Below, one piece after another: positions 33,742-42,564 of a stretch of 64,000 bases of DNA. Location: positions 367,218 through 431,217 of the forward strand of contig NZ_JBHUER010000004.1 in assembly GCF_042681025.1 (NCBI RefSeq), written 5' to 3'. The DNA is from Methylopila henanensis (GTDB lineage: Bacteria; Pseudomonadota; Alphaproteobacteria; Rhizobiales; Methylopilaceae). A model generated the notes under the pieces. The model was given only the letters and a program-made list of their open reading frames with translations, was not told the origin of the DNA and searched no databases. The translations under genes and the position numbers were made by a program. Numbering within the stretch: position 1 is the stretch's first letter; each line of letters starts with the position of its first letter.

Positions 33742-34110
33742 CTACAGGTCGCAGCGTTCGACGAACTGCTTGTACATGCGGTCGCTCACGGAGACGCGCA
33801 GTTTTTTCCCTTCGGGCTGGACCGCGATCGTGTAGGTCGCCGGCTTGCCGCCCTTCCTCGCGAAGCAGGTGATCTCGCTCCGGAACTGTTTGCGCTTCTT
33901 CCCCCAGCCGTCGATCGTGCATTCCTGGTCGCGGAACTTCACGGCGCCCTGGAAGAACACGATGGTTTCCAGCTTGTTGTCGATCTCCCGCTCGGGGGAG
34001 GGCGCGCAGGTCGGCGACCATGTGCCCGTCACCGGATCCTCCGCCCGCGCCGGGCCCGCGACAAGGGCGAGCGCGAGAGCCCCGAGCGCGCAGAGCACGA
34101 ATTTCGCCAT
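33742..34110 (-). CDS. Secreted hypothetical protein (122 aa)
   Basis: A Sec signal peptide (AKFVLCALGALALALVAGPA) with cleavage near ARA-E, then a small domain with four cysteines (PTCAPSP, DQECTID, ITCFARK, VERCDL), probably two disulfides in the periplasm. The phrase TGTWSPTCAPSPEREID recalls small rhizobial lipocalin-like exported proteins. The function is unknown. Confidence 0.72.
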   Translation of the reverse strand: MAKFVLCALGALALALVAGPARAEDPVTGTWSPTCAPSPEREIDNKLETIVFFQGAVKFRDQECTIDGWGKKRKQFRSEITCFARKGGKPATYTIAVQPEGKKLRVSVSDRMYKQFVERCDL

Positions 34111-34378
34111 GGGTCCCTGTCCGATGCCGTTCCGACGCGTCGCCCCCGCGGATTTAGCGTCGCATCGCAGGTCGCGGCTGTCGAGCCGCGGCCGGCGCCA
34201 AAGCCCGCATGGGGCTTCTTCCATATTTCTACAAAAATGATTGTTTAAATGTGCGACGTTGCTCCCTATTGTGAGCCCGCTTCCCCGCCGATCTGGCGTA
34301 GGGTGGCGTCGCTGCGCGTCCGGCTGGTCCGGCGGGCGGCTTCGCCATGGGATTTCGGATCTGGACGAGGATAATCGC
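34111..34378. promoter_or_regulatory. Divergent promoter region
   Basis: About 270 bases between a minus-strand secreted-protein gene and the plus-strand AhpD-like gene. The part 34220-34275 is AT-rich (TTTCTACAAAAATGATTG) against a GC-rich background and is the probable promoter. No known operator was recognised. Confidence 0.45.
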
Positions 34379-34951
34379 GTGAGCAGACTTCCGCTTCGCA
34401 CCATCGAGGACGCGCCCGAGGCGGCGAAGCCCTTGCTTGAGAAGGCCGAGAAGGCCAGCGGCTTCCTGCCGAACCTGCTGCGGGTTCTGGCCAACGCGCC
34501 GACCGCGCTCGAGGCCTATCTGACGGTCGGGGGCATCAACGGCCGGGCGTCGCTCAGCCTCGCCGAGCGGGAGGTCGTGCAGATCACCGCGGCCGCGACC
34601 CACGGCTGCGGCTTCTGCGTCGCGGGCCACACCAAGGTCGCGCTCGCCAAGGCCGGGATCGAGGAGCCCAAGGTCGAGGCGCTGCGCGCGCTCGGCGGCA
34701 CGGGCGATCCCAAACTGGACGCCGTCCAGGCCTTCACCAACGCGGTCATCGCGACCCGCGGCAAGGTGGCGGACGCCGACCTCGCGGCGTTCAAGGACGC
34801 GGGCTACGACGACCAGGCCGCGCTCGAGGTCGTGCTCGGCGTCAGCCTCGCGACGCTGTGCAACTTCGCCAACAATCTCGGCCAGCCGCCGCTCAACCCG
34901 CAGCTCGAAGCCTTCCGCTGGGATGGCGCGAAAGCGCGCGCGGCCGAGTGA
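34379..34951 (+). CDS. Carboxymuconolactone decarboxylase / AhpD-like protein
   Basis: Protein of 190 aa from GTG 34379. The active site CGFCVAGH has the CxxC pair and following histidine of the AhpD branch, which supports alkylhydroperoxidase-type thiol chemistry; true decarboxylases lack the pair. It starts a tight cluster with a flavoprotein and an ABC importer and may protect the flavoprotein from peroxide or act on its product. The start is set by GAGGATAA upstream and by the beginning of homology. Confidence 0.85.
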   Translation: MSRLPLRTIEDAPEAAKPLLEKAEKASGFLPNLLRVLANAPTALEAYLTVGGINGRASLSLAEREVVQITAAATHGCGFCVAGHTKVALAKAGIEEPKVEALRALGGTGDPKLDAVQAFTNAVIATRGKVADADLAAFKDAGYDDQAALEVVLGVSLATLCNFANNLGQPPLNPQLEAFRWDGAKARAAE

Positions 34952-34960
34952 CCGACAGCC

Positions 34961-36034
34961 ATGACGCTTGACCGCGATCTCGCCGGCTGGCTCGACGACG
35001 CGGCCCCGGCGCTCGACGCCGGAGCCGCCGAGCCCGCCGAGTTGCTGCGCCGGCTCGGCCGTTCCGGGCTGTTCCGGATCGGCGCGGCGCGGGACGCCGG
35101 CGGGGCCGGGGGCGCGCTCTCCGACGCCGTCGAGGCGCTCGCGCAGGTGTCGGAGCTGTCGCTCGCGGCGGGCTTCGTGACCTGGGGCCATCGGACCTAC
35201 ATCGAGTATCTGCTGCAGAGCCCGAACGGCGCTCTCCGCGAGCGGCTGCTCGAAAGCCTGTTCGCCGGCGAGGTCGCGGGCGCGACCGGGCTGTCGAACG
35301 CGATGAAGTTCCTCGCCGGGCTCGAGGAGCTTCAGATCGCGGCCGAACCGGAGGGCGGCGGTTTCCGCCTGAGCGGAAAGCTGCCGTGGGTCACCAACCT
35401 GCAGCAGGGCAACTATGTGGTCGCCGCGGCGGTCGAGCGGCGGGACGGAAAGCCCTTCGTCGCCTCGATCGCGCATGATGTCCCTGGCGTCGAGCGCTCG
35501 CCCGATCTCGACCTGATGGGCATGCGCGCGACCGCGACGGCGGCGATCCGGCTGTCCGACGTGTCCATCGCGCGGGACGATGTCATCGCGCCGGACGCGC
35601 AGGCGTGGCTGCCGGCGGTGCGGCCGGCCTTCCTCGGGCTTCAGTGCGGCATGTCGATCGGCCTCGCCCGCCGCGCGCTCGCCGAGGCGCGCGCCGCCGC
35701 AGGCGCGGGCCGCCACGTGCTGCAGCCGGAGATCGACGCCGTCGGCGAACGGCTCGCCGGGGCTACCCGCGCGCTTTACGACGGCCTCGACGACGGTTCG
35801 TTCAAGGGCCGGCCGGCGGAGCTGTTCAGTTTGCGCATCGCGCTCTGCGACGCCGCGACCGCCGCGGCCCTGCTGGAGCTGCAGGCGAACGGCGGCAAAT
35901 GCTACCTGACCGAGCCCGGCGCGGGCTTCGCGCGGCGCTGGCGAGAGGCGGCCTTCCTGCCGGTGATCACGCCGAGCCTCGTGCAGTTGAAGGCGGCGCT
36001 CGCGGCGCAGCGCGACGCGGGCCGCGCGGCGTGA
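34961..36034 (+). CDS. Acyl-CoA dehydrogenase-like flavoprotein (DszC/SfnC-type possible)
   Basis: Protein of 357 aa with the acyl-CoA dehydrogenase fold: ATGLSNAMKF, a beta-barrel GGGFRLSGKLPWVTNL and a helical C-terminal domain with GGKCYLTEPGAGFARRWREA. It lacks an evident C-terminal catalytic Glu, and the end resembles flavin monooxygenases such as DszC and SfnC that act on organosulfur compounds. Next to a sulfonate/nitrate-type importer, an oxidative scavenging role is likely. Its stop overlaps the ATPase start by GTGA. Confidence 0.78.
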   Translation: MTLDRDLAGWLDDAAPALDAGAAEPAELLRRLGRSGLFRIGAARDAGGAGGALSDAVEALAQVSELSLAAGFVTWGHRTYIEYLLQSPNGALRERLLESLFAGEVAGATGLSNAMKFLAGLEELQIAAEPEGGGFRLSGKLPWVTNLQQGNYVVAAAVERRDGKPFVASIAHDVPGVERSPDLDLMGMRATATAAIRLSDVSIARDDVIAPDAQAWLPAVRPAFLGLQCGMSIGLARRALAEARAAAGAGRHVLQPEIDAVGERLAGATRALYDGLDDGSFKGRPAELFSLRIALCDAATAAALLELQANGGKCYLTEPGAGFARRWREAAFLPVITPSLVQLKAALAAQRDAGRAA

Positions 36035-36804
36035 GCGGGGCGGGGGCCGCGCTCGAGGCGCGCGGGGTCTCGATTCGCTATCCCGGCGCGCCGGCCCCGG
36101 TGCTCGCCGATCTGGAGCTCGCGGTCGCGCCGGGCGAGATCGTCGCGGTGCTCGGCCAGAGCGGCGTCGGCAAGTCGAGCCTGCTGCGGGTGCTGGGCGG
36201 CCTGCAGAAGCCGAGTTCGGGACGCGTGCTCGCAGGCGGCGCGGATCTCGCCGCCCCGCATCCGCGCGTCGCGGTGGCGTTTCAGGACCCGGCGCTGCTG
36301 CCGTGGCTGACGCTCGAGGGCAATGTCGCCTTCGGCCTCGATTTCCGCCGGCAGCCGAAGCGCTCCGCCGCCCAGCGGCGGGCGCTGGTGGACGCCGCGA
36401 TCGCCGAGGTCGGGCTCGAGCCGGCGCGCCGGCTCCATCCCGCAGCGCTCTCCGGCGGCATGGCGCAGCGCGCGGCGCTCGCGCGCTGCCTCGCCCGCGA
36501 GCCGGACGTGCTGCTGCTCGACGAGCCCTTCGGCGCGCTCGACGAGGTCACCCGCGCCGCCATGCAGGCGCTGCTGCTCAAGGTGGTCGCGCGCCGGCGC
36601 GCCGCGGCGCTGCTGATCACCCACGACGTCGACGAGGCGCTCAACGTCGCCGACCGCGTGGTGCTGCTCGGGGGCGCTCCTGCGCGCGTCGTCGGGGTCT
36701 GGCGGGTCGATCTGCCCCATCCCCGCGACGGGGCGATCGCCGAGACCGGAGCGCTTCGCATCGAAATCCTCACCGCCCTGCGTTCGGCCGTGCGCCGACA
36801 CTGA
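36031..36804 (+). CDS. ABC transporter ATP-binding protein (SsuB/TauB/NrtD-type)
   Basis: Protein of 257 aa from GTG 36031. It shows Walker A GQSGVGKSS, signature LSGGMAQRAAL, Walker B LLLDEPFGALD and the switch histidine LLITHDVDEAL. The closest relatives energise uptake of sulfonates, taurine, nitrate or cyanate. It overlaps the flavoprotein gene, so expression is linked. Confidence 0.93.
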   Translation: MSGAGAALEARGVSIRYPGAPAPVLADLELAVAPGEIVAVLGQSGVGKSSLLRVLGGLQKPSSGRVLAGGADLAAPHPRVAVAFQDPALLPWLTLEGNVAFGLDFRRQPKRSAAQRRALVDAAIAEVGLEPARRLHPAALSGGMAQRAALARCLAREPDVLLLDEPFGALDEVTRAAMQALLLKVVARRRAAALLITHDVDEALNVADRVVLLGGAPARVVGVWRVDLPHPRDGAIAETGALRIEILTALRSAVRRH

Positions 36805-36816
36805 CGGATCAGTCCC

Positions 36817-38010
36817 ATGCCCACCGACGATTTCATCTTCTCCCGCCGCGACGCCGTCCGGCTGGCCGCCCTGTTCACCGCCGCGGGCGCCGCGCCGCTG
36901 CTGCGCGCGGCCGAGGCGCGGGCGCAAAGCCCCGACGAGCCCGTGAGGATCGGATATCTGCCGATCACCGACGCGACCCCGCTGCTGGTCGCGCACGGCA
37001 AGGGCTTCTTCGACAAGGAGGGCCTCAAGGCCGAGAAGCCGGTGCTGTTCCGGAGCTGGTCGCAGATCGTCGAGGCCTTCATCTCCGGCCAGGTCAACGT
37101 CGTGCATCTGCTGTCGCCGATCACGGTGTGGGCGCGCTTCGGCTCGAAGGCGCCCGCCAAGGTGGTGGCGTGGAACCACACCGGCGGCTCCGGCCTGACG
37201 GTCGGCCCGGACATCGCCGACGTCCGCCAACTCGGCGGCAAGACCGTCGCGGTGCCGTTCTGGTACTCGATCCACAACGTGGTGCTGCAGGCCCTGCTCA
37301 AGGAGAACGGGCTGACGCCGGTGACGAAGAAGGGCGGACAGCCCGCCCCGAACGAGGTGCAACTCGTCATCATGGCGCCGCCGGACATGGTTCCGGCGCT
37401 CGCGGCGAAGCAGATCGCGGGCTACATCGTGGCGGAGCCGTTCAACGCCGCGGCCGAGGCGCTCAACGTCGGCAAGGTGCTGCGCTTCACCGGGGACGTC
37501 TGGAAGGACCACGCCTGCTGCGTCGTGTTCATGCAAGAGCGCGACCTGAACGAGCGTCCGGAATGGTCGCAGAAGGTCGTCGACGCCATGGTGAAGGCGC
37601 AGCTCTGGACGCGCGACAACCGCGCCGAGACCGCGGCTCTGCTGTCGAAGGACGGCGAGAACAAGTACACGCCGCACGCGAAGGCGGTGCTCGAGAAGGT
37701 GCTGGCGCCGGCCGAGACCGACTTCGAGGCCTATGTGACGTCCGGCGCGATCAGGCATCCGGACTGGCGCGAGCGGCGCATCGACTTCCAGCCCTATCCG
37801 TTCCCGAGCTACACCGAGGAGCTGGTGAAGCGGCTTAAGGAGACCGCGATCGAGGGCGACAACCGCTTCCTCGCGGAGCTCGATCCCGCGGTCGCGGCGC
37901 GCGAGCTGGTCGACGACCGTTTCGTGCGCAAGGCGGTCGAGGCCGCGGGCGGTCTGAAGAGCTTCGGCCTCGCCGACGCCTGGACCCGCGAGGAGGTGGT
38001 CGTCGCGTGA
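36817..38010 (+). CDS. ABC transporter substrate-binding protein (NrtA/SsuA-like)
   Basis: Periplasmic protein of 397 aa. The Tat-type signal FSRRDAVRLAALFTAAGAAP is near residues 9-28, then IGYLPITDATPLLVAHGKGF marks the NMT1/NrtA fold, with KDHACCVVFM later on. It is longer than SsuA and nearer the CmpA/NrtA subgroup. The ligand is unknown; the flavoprotein neighbour suggests an organic sulfur or nitrogen compound. It overlaps the permease gene by GTGA. Confidence 0.88.
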   Translation: MPTDDFIFSRRDAVRLAALFTAAGAAPLLRAAEARAQSPDEPVRIGYLPITDATPLLVAHGKGFFDKEGLKAEKPVLFRSWSQIVEAFISGQVNVVHLLSPITVWARFGSKAPAKVVAWNHTGGSGLTVGPDIADVRQLGGKTVAVPFWYSIHNVVLQALLKENGLTPVTKKGGQPAPNEVQLVIMAPPDMVPALAAKQIAGYIVAEPFNAAAEALNVGKVLRFTGDVWKDHACCVVFMQERDLNERPEWSQKVVDAMVKAQLWTRDNRAETAALLSKDGENKYTPHAKAVLEKVLAPAETDFEAYVTSGAIRHPDWRERRIDFQPYPFPSYTEELVKRLKETAIEGDNRFLAELDPAVAARELVDDRFVRKAVEAAGGLKSFGLADAWTREEVVVA

Positions 38011-38831
38011 GCGAAGCCGCGGTTCCGGCCGGGGCGGAGCGCGTCGCGGCGGGCGGGGCGGCGGCGCGCGAGCGCCGGGCGCGCTCCTACGGCGCCGTCT
38101 ACGGAGCGGTCGGGCTCGTCGCCCTGGTCGCGATCTGGTGGGCGGCGATCGAGTTCGGCTCGGCGCCGGGCTCCTTCGCCCGCCTGTTCGCGCCGGCCGC
38201 GGCGTTTTCGAGCCTAGCCGAACTCGCTTCCGGCCCGGATCTCTGGACCCACATCGCGCTCAGCCTGAAGCGGATCGCGGTCGGGCTCGGCCTCGCCGTG
38301 CTGATCGGCGTGCCGGTCGGGCTCGCGGTCGGGGCGTCGAAGGCGCTCGACGCCGCCACCACGCCGGCGTTCCAGTTGCTGCGGATGATCTCGCCGCTGT
38401 CCTGGATGCCGATCGCGGTGATGGCGCTCGGCGTCGGCGACGCGCCGATCTACTTCCTGCTGACCTTCGCCGCGGTGTGGCCGATCCTGCTCAACACCGC
38501 CGCAGGCGTGCGCGCGCTCGACCGCAGGTGGCTGCTGCTCGCCGAAAGCCTCGCGGCGACGCGCTGGGAGACCCTGTCCCGCGTCGTCGTGCCCGGCGTG
38601 ACCGGCCACGTGCTGACAGGCGTGAGGCTCGCGATCGGCATCCTGTGGATCGTGCTGGTGCCGTGCGAGATGCTCGGCGTCTCGGCCGGGCTCGGCTACT
38701 TCATCCTCGATACCCGCGACCGGCTCGCCTACTCCGAGCTCGCGGCGGTCGTGCTGGTGATCGGGGCGCTCGGCTTCCTGCTCGACGCCGCCGCCCGCGC
38801 GGCCCACGCCGCCTGGTCGCCGAAGCGCTGA
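38007..38831 (+). CDS. ABC transporter permease (SsuC/NrtB-like)
   Basis: Inner-membrane protein of 274 aa with six helices and the EAA loop LAATRWETLSRVVVPG that contacts the ATPase. It starts with a GTG overlapping the binding-protein stop. Last gene of the five-gene cluster beginning at 34379. Confidence 0.92.
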   Translation: MSEAAVPAGAERVAAGGAAARERRARSYGAVYGAVGLVALVAIWWAAIEFGSAPGSFARLFAPAAAFSSLAELASGPDLWTHIALSLKRIAVGLGLAVLIGVPVGLAVGASKALDAATTPAFQLLRMISPLSWMPIAVMALGVGDAPIYFLLTFAAVWPILLNTAAGVRALDRRWLLLAESLAATRWETLSRVVVPGVTGHVLTGVRLAIGILWIVLVPCEMLGVSAGLGYFILDTRDRLAYSELAAVVLVIGALGFLLDAAARAAHAAWSPKR

Positions 38832-38844
38832 CCGCGTCGCGGCG

Positions 38845-39846
38845 TCAGAAGCCCAGCACGCGGGCGATCTCGTCGGCGGCGAGCGTCGGCGCCAGCGCGC
38901 CGGAGGCGACGTCGCGTTCGAGCTCCGGAACCCGCTCCGCGAGCCGGGGATCGTCGGCGAGCCGCTCCCGGAAGCGGGCCTCGACCATGGTCCACATCCA
39001 GCGCACCTGCTGGCCCTCGCGCCGCTTCGCAAGCTCCCCGGTCCGCAGGCGGGCGTCGCGGCAGGCCTCCACGCGCGCCCAGAGCCCGTCGAGGCCCTCG
39101 TCGGCGAGCCCGGAGATGGTCAGCACCTCCGGCGTCCAGGCGCCGCCCTGCGTCGACAGGATGCGCAGCGCGCCGCGATAGTCCGCCGCCGCCGACTTGG
39201 CGCGCGCCGCGCCGTCGCCGTCCGCCTTGTTGACGGCGATGATGTCGGCGATCTCCAGCACGCCCTTCTTGATGCCCTGAAGCTCGTCGCCCGCGCCCGG
39301 CAGCATCAGCACGAGGAAGACGTCGGTCATGTCGGCGACGGTGATCTCCGACTGTCCGATGCCGACCGTCTCCACGAGGATCACGTCGAAGCCTGCGGCC
39401 TCGGCCAGCAGCATGCTCTCGCGCGTCTTCGCCGCGACGCCGCCGAGCGTGCCGGCGGAGGGGGAGGGGCGCACATAGGCGTTGCGGTCCATGGCGAGCC
39501 GCTGCATCCGAGTCTTGTCGCCGAGGATCGAGCCGCCGGTGCGGGTGGAGGAGGGATCGACCGCGAGCACGGCGACCTTGCGGCCGGCCGCGGTGAGGCG
39601 GCTGCCGAGCGTGTCGATCGTGGTCGACTTTCCGACGCCCGGAACGCCCGTCACGCCGACGCGGATCGCGTGGCCGGTCGCCGGAAGCAGCTCCTGCACC
39701 AGCGCGCGCGCCGCCGCCTGATGGTCCGCGCGGCGCGATTCCGAAAAGGTGATGGCCCGGGCGAGGGCGGCTCGGTCTCCGGAACGGATTCGGTCGGCGA
39801 AGGCTGCGACGTCGGACGCGTCGCGGGGAAAGGCGTGTGAGCTCAA
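38845..39846 (-). CDS. meaB: Methylmalonyl-CoA mutase-associated GTPase MeaB
   Basis: Protein of 333 aa. G-domain motifs are GVTGVPGVGKSTTIDT (P-loop), AVDPSSTRTGGSILGDK, ETVGIGQSE and NKADGDGA. MeaB guards the mutase by gating cobalamin delivery and preventing inactivation. It is convergent with the permease gene (13-base gap). The mutase genes lie 10 kb away at 49617-53764, so the chaperone is unlinked from its partner. Confidence 0.95.
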   Translation of the reverse strand: MSSHAFPRDASDVAAFADRIRSGDRAALARAITFSESRRADHQAAARALVQELLPATGHAIRVGVTGVPGVGKSTTIDTLGSRLTAAGRKVAVLAVDPSSTRTGGSILGDKTRMQRLAMDRNAYVRPSPSAGTLGGVAAKTRESMLLAEAAGFDVILVETVGIGQSEITVADMTDVFLVLMLPGAGDELQGIKKGVLEIADIIAVNKADGDGAARAKSAAADYRGALRILSTQGGAWTPEVLTISGLADEGLDGLWARVEACRDARLRTGELAKRREGQQVRWMWTMVEARFRERLADDPRLAERVPELERDVASGALAPTLAADEIARVLGF

Positions 39847-40021
39847 CGGGCCGTTCGAATCTGGATGGGAGCGGCCGGAACGCTACCAGACCGGCCGGCG
39901 CCGCGCGACCGGGCCAAAAGTCAGCGGCGATTTTCGCCCGCTGCTGCAACCGTCATCACAGTGTCGGCGTTTCAGCTGCACAAACGATGATCGAGCGATC
40001 CAGCTCGCCAGGGAGTGCGCC

Positions 40022-40222
40022 ATGAACCGCGATCGTTTCGAAGGCTCGGTCAAGCAGCTCAAGGGCAAGCTCCAGCGCGCCTGGGGGCGCATGGTCGGCG
40101 ATCACGCGCTCGAACTGCGCGGCCGCGCGGCCGAGATCGCGGGTTCGGCGCAGGCGAGCTTCGGCCGCGCCATGGCCGGCGCCCGCGCGAGCTTCGCGCC
40201 GCGCCGCCGCATCGGGGCCTAA
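40022..40222 (+). CDS. CsbD family stress-response protein
   Basis: A 66-aa protein: NRDRFEGSVKQLKGKLQRAW at the start matches CsbD-like proteins (usual N-D-x-x-x-G-x-x-K-x-x-x-G-K). The C-terminus (ARASFAPRRRIGA) is basic and not typical. Members are induced by general stress; the molecular role is unknown. Confidence 0.85.
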   Translation: MNRDRFEGSVKQLKGKLQRAWGRMVGDHALELRGRAAEIAGSAQASFGRAMAGARASFAPRRRIGA

Positions 40223-40226
40223 GGCT

Positions 40227-42479
40227 TCAGGAACGCACGGCCTTCCAGCGCTCGAGGCCGCCACCGCCCAACGATCCGCTGCGCGCGAACAGCGCCATCA
40301 TGCGGCGCGTGTCCTGCGCGGAGGCCGGGCGGGCGAACAGGTAGCCCTGCGCGAAGTGGCAGCCGAGCGCCTGCAGCATCTCCGCCTGCTCGGGCGTCTC
40401 GACGCCCTCCGCCACGATCTTCACGTTCAGCTTCAGCGCCAGATCGATCAGCGCCTGCACGATGGCGCGGCTCGGCCGGTCGGTCTCCATCGCGCGCGTG
40501 AACGAGCGGTCGATCTTGATGACGTCGACCGGCAGCGTGCGAAGGTGGGAGAGCGAGGCGAAGCCGGTGCCGAAGTCGTCGAGCGCGACCCGGACGCCGC
40601 GCTCCCTGAGGCGGCGCACCATGCGCGGCACGTTGGCGTCCGCGCCGTCGAGCAGCACGGTCTCGGTGACTTCGAGCGTCAGCCGGCTCAGCGGAAGCCC
40701 GTGCCGCGCCGTCGCGGCGCTGAGCCGGGCCTCCAGATCGCCCTTCCGGAAGTCCGCCATGGAGACGTTGATCGCGACCCGCGAGCATTCGACGCCGGCG
40801 GCGTCCCAGCCCGCGAGGTCGCTCGTGACCATGGCGATCATGGCGTTGGTGAGCTGGTAGGCGACCTTCGGGTCGGTCAAGCCCGGCGCGACGTCGGCGG
40901 CGGACAGGAGCCGGCCTTTCGGCGTGCGCACGCGGGCGAGCGCCTCGAGGCTCGAAATCTGCGTCGTGGCGAGCTCCACGATCGGCTGGTAGTGCGGGAC
41001 GATCCGCCGCTCGGTCAGGGCGGCGTCCATGTCCCGGACCATGGTGATACGCTGGGTGATCGACGTCCTGAGGCCCGGCTTGAACTTCACATAGCCGCCG
41101 CGGTTGTTGTCCTTCGCCTCGAACAGGGCGAAATCCGCGTTCTGGGTCAGCGTCTCCAGATCGGCGCCGTCGACGCCTGAAAGGGCCCCGCCGATCGTCA
41201 CGGCCGGCACGATGGTCTGGTCGTCGACCTCGAACGGAACGTTGACGGCCCGCGCCAGCCGGCGCGCCGCGCTGCGCAGCGCGGCCGCGTTCGGACAGTC
41301 GTACAGAACCGCTGCGAACTCGTCGCCGCCGCAGCGGAACGCCATTCCCTCGCCGTCGACCGCCGCCGCGAGCCGGTGCGCGACCGTGCGGATCAACGCG
41401 TCGCCGCGGGCGTGGCCGAGCGTGTCGTTGACGGTCTTCAGGCGGTCGAGATCGAGCAGCAGCAGGCCGAACGGCCGGCCGTCGCGCGCCAGAAGCTCTT
41501 CGGCGACGGCGTTCAGCCGGGCTCGGTTCGCAAGGCCGGTCATGAAGTCGGTCTGGGCGGCGCGTTCGAGCAGGTCGGCTTCGTGCCGCCGCTCCGACAC
41601 GTCCTGCGCGATGCCGAACAGGCGGCGCGGCGCGCCGTCGACGCACTCTAGGTCGCCGATGACGTGGACCCACTTTTCGTCGCCGGCGGGAGTCCGAATC
41701 CGGTACTCGCTGCTGACGGCCCGCCGCTCCTCCACGATGCGGCGGCGGTCGGCCTCGAGGCGCCCGCGATCCTCCGGCGTGAGCAGCAGCAGGATGTCGT
41801 CCCAGTGCACGTCGCCGCCCCCGGTGAACCCCGTGATGCGGCTCGTCTCCTCGGACAGCTGACCGATGTTGGTGTCGAGGTCGAAGGTCCAGCCTCCGAC
41901 GTGTGCCAGCCGCTCAGTCTGCTCGAAGCGGCGCGCGCGCAGGGCCAGCTCGCGGGTCTGCTCGTCCAGCGCCCGGTGGGCCTCCGCGGTCTCGCGGCGG
42001 CGGCGGCGCTCGTCGATCAGGCGGACGGCGAGCGTCGCGAGGTCGGCGAGCGTGCGGGCCGCCTCGCCGGGCAGGGAGCGGGGCTCGACGTCCATCACGC
42101 AGACCGCGCCGTAGGCGACGCCGGGCCGGGCGAGGATCGGCGCGCCCGCGTAGAAGCGGAAGCCGCGCTCCGCCACGATCGGAAGGCGGGCGAACCGTTC
42201 GTCGCGGGCCGCGTCCTCGACCACGAGCAGGTCGTCGCCGAGGATCGTCGTCGCGCACAGGGCCTGCTCCCGCGGGCAGGTCACGTCGTCGATGCCGCGC
42301 CGGGCGTGCAGCCAGGCGTCGTTCTCGTCCAGCAGCGACACGAAGGCGATGGCGGTCCCGCAGACCCGCTGCGCGATGTCCACGATGGAGTCGAACGCCT
42401 CGTCCGCCGGCGTTCCGACGATATGCGCCGCGCGCAGCGCCGTTAGGCGTTCGGCCTCTCGCTCGGGAACCCGGTTCAT
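40227..42479 (-). CDS. GAF-PAS-GGDEF-EAL cyclic-di-GMP signalling protein
   Basis: Soluble protein of about 750 aa: GAF (about 15-160), a coiled-coil linker (160-190), PAS/PAC (195-310), GGDEF (315-475) and EAL (490-745). The cyclase motif FRCGGDEFAA is intact. EAL residues are present: SLEALARV, ETVLLD, DDFGTGFASL, IKIDRSF and AEGVETPEQ. Both synthesis and breakdown of c-di-GMP are therefore possible; the GAF/PAS input probably decides. The start at 42479 is preferred; an in-frame ATG at 42509 would add 10 residues. Confidence 0.92.
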   Translation of the reverse strand: MNRVPEREAERLTALRAAHIVGTPADEAFDSIVDIAQRVCGTAIAFVSLLDENDAWLHARRGIDDVTCPREQALCATTILGDDLLVVEDAARDERFARLPIVAERGFRFYAGAPILARPGVAYGAVCVMDVEPRSLPGEAARTLADLATLAVRLIDERRRRRETAEAHRALDEQTRELALRARRFEQTERLAHVGGWTFDLDTNIGQLSEETSRITGFTGGGDVHWDDILLLLTPEDRGRLEADRRRIVEERRAVSSEYRIRTPAGDEKWVHVIGDLECVDGAPRRLFGIAQDVSERRHEADLLERAAQTDFMTGLANRARLNAVAEELLARDGRPFGLLLLDLDRLKTVNDTLGHARGDALIRTVAHRLAAAVDGEGMAFRCGGDEFAAVLYDCPNAAALRSAARRLARAVNVPFEVDDQTIVPAVTIGGALSGVDGADLETLTQNADFALFEAKDNNRGGYVKFKPGLRTSITQRITMVRDMDAALTERRIVPHYQPIVELATTQISSLEALARVRTPKGRLLSAADVAPGLTDPKVAYQLTNAMIAMVTSDLAGWDAAGVECSRVAINVSMADFRKGDLEARLSAATARHGLPLSRLTLEVTETVLLDGADANVPRMVRRLRERGVRVALDDFGTGFASLSHLRTLPVDVIKIDRSFTRAMETDRPSRAIVQALIDLALKLNVKIVAEGVETPEQAEMLQALGCHFAQGYLFARPASAQDTRRMMALFARSGSLGGGGLERWKAVRS

Positions 42480-42564
42480 GTGCGTCCGCTGTCTGGTTTC
42501 AGGTCGCACCCTCCGAAGAAACGTATTGCTCGCGGCTTAACTCCGACGACGAAACTGGGGACTA

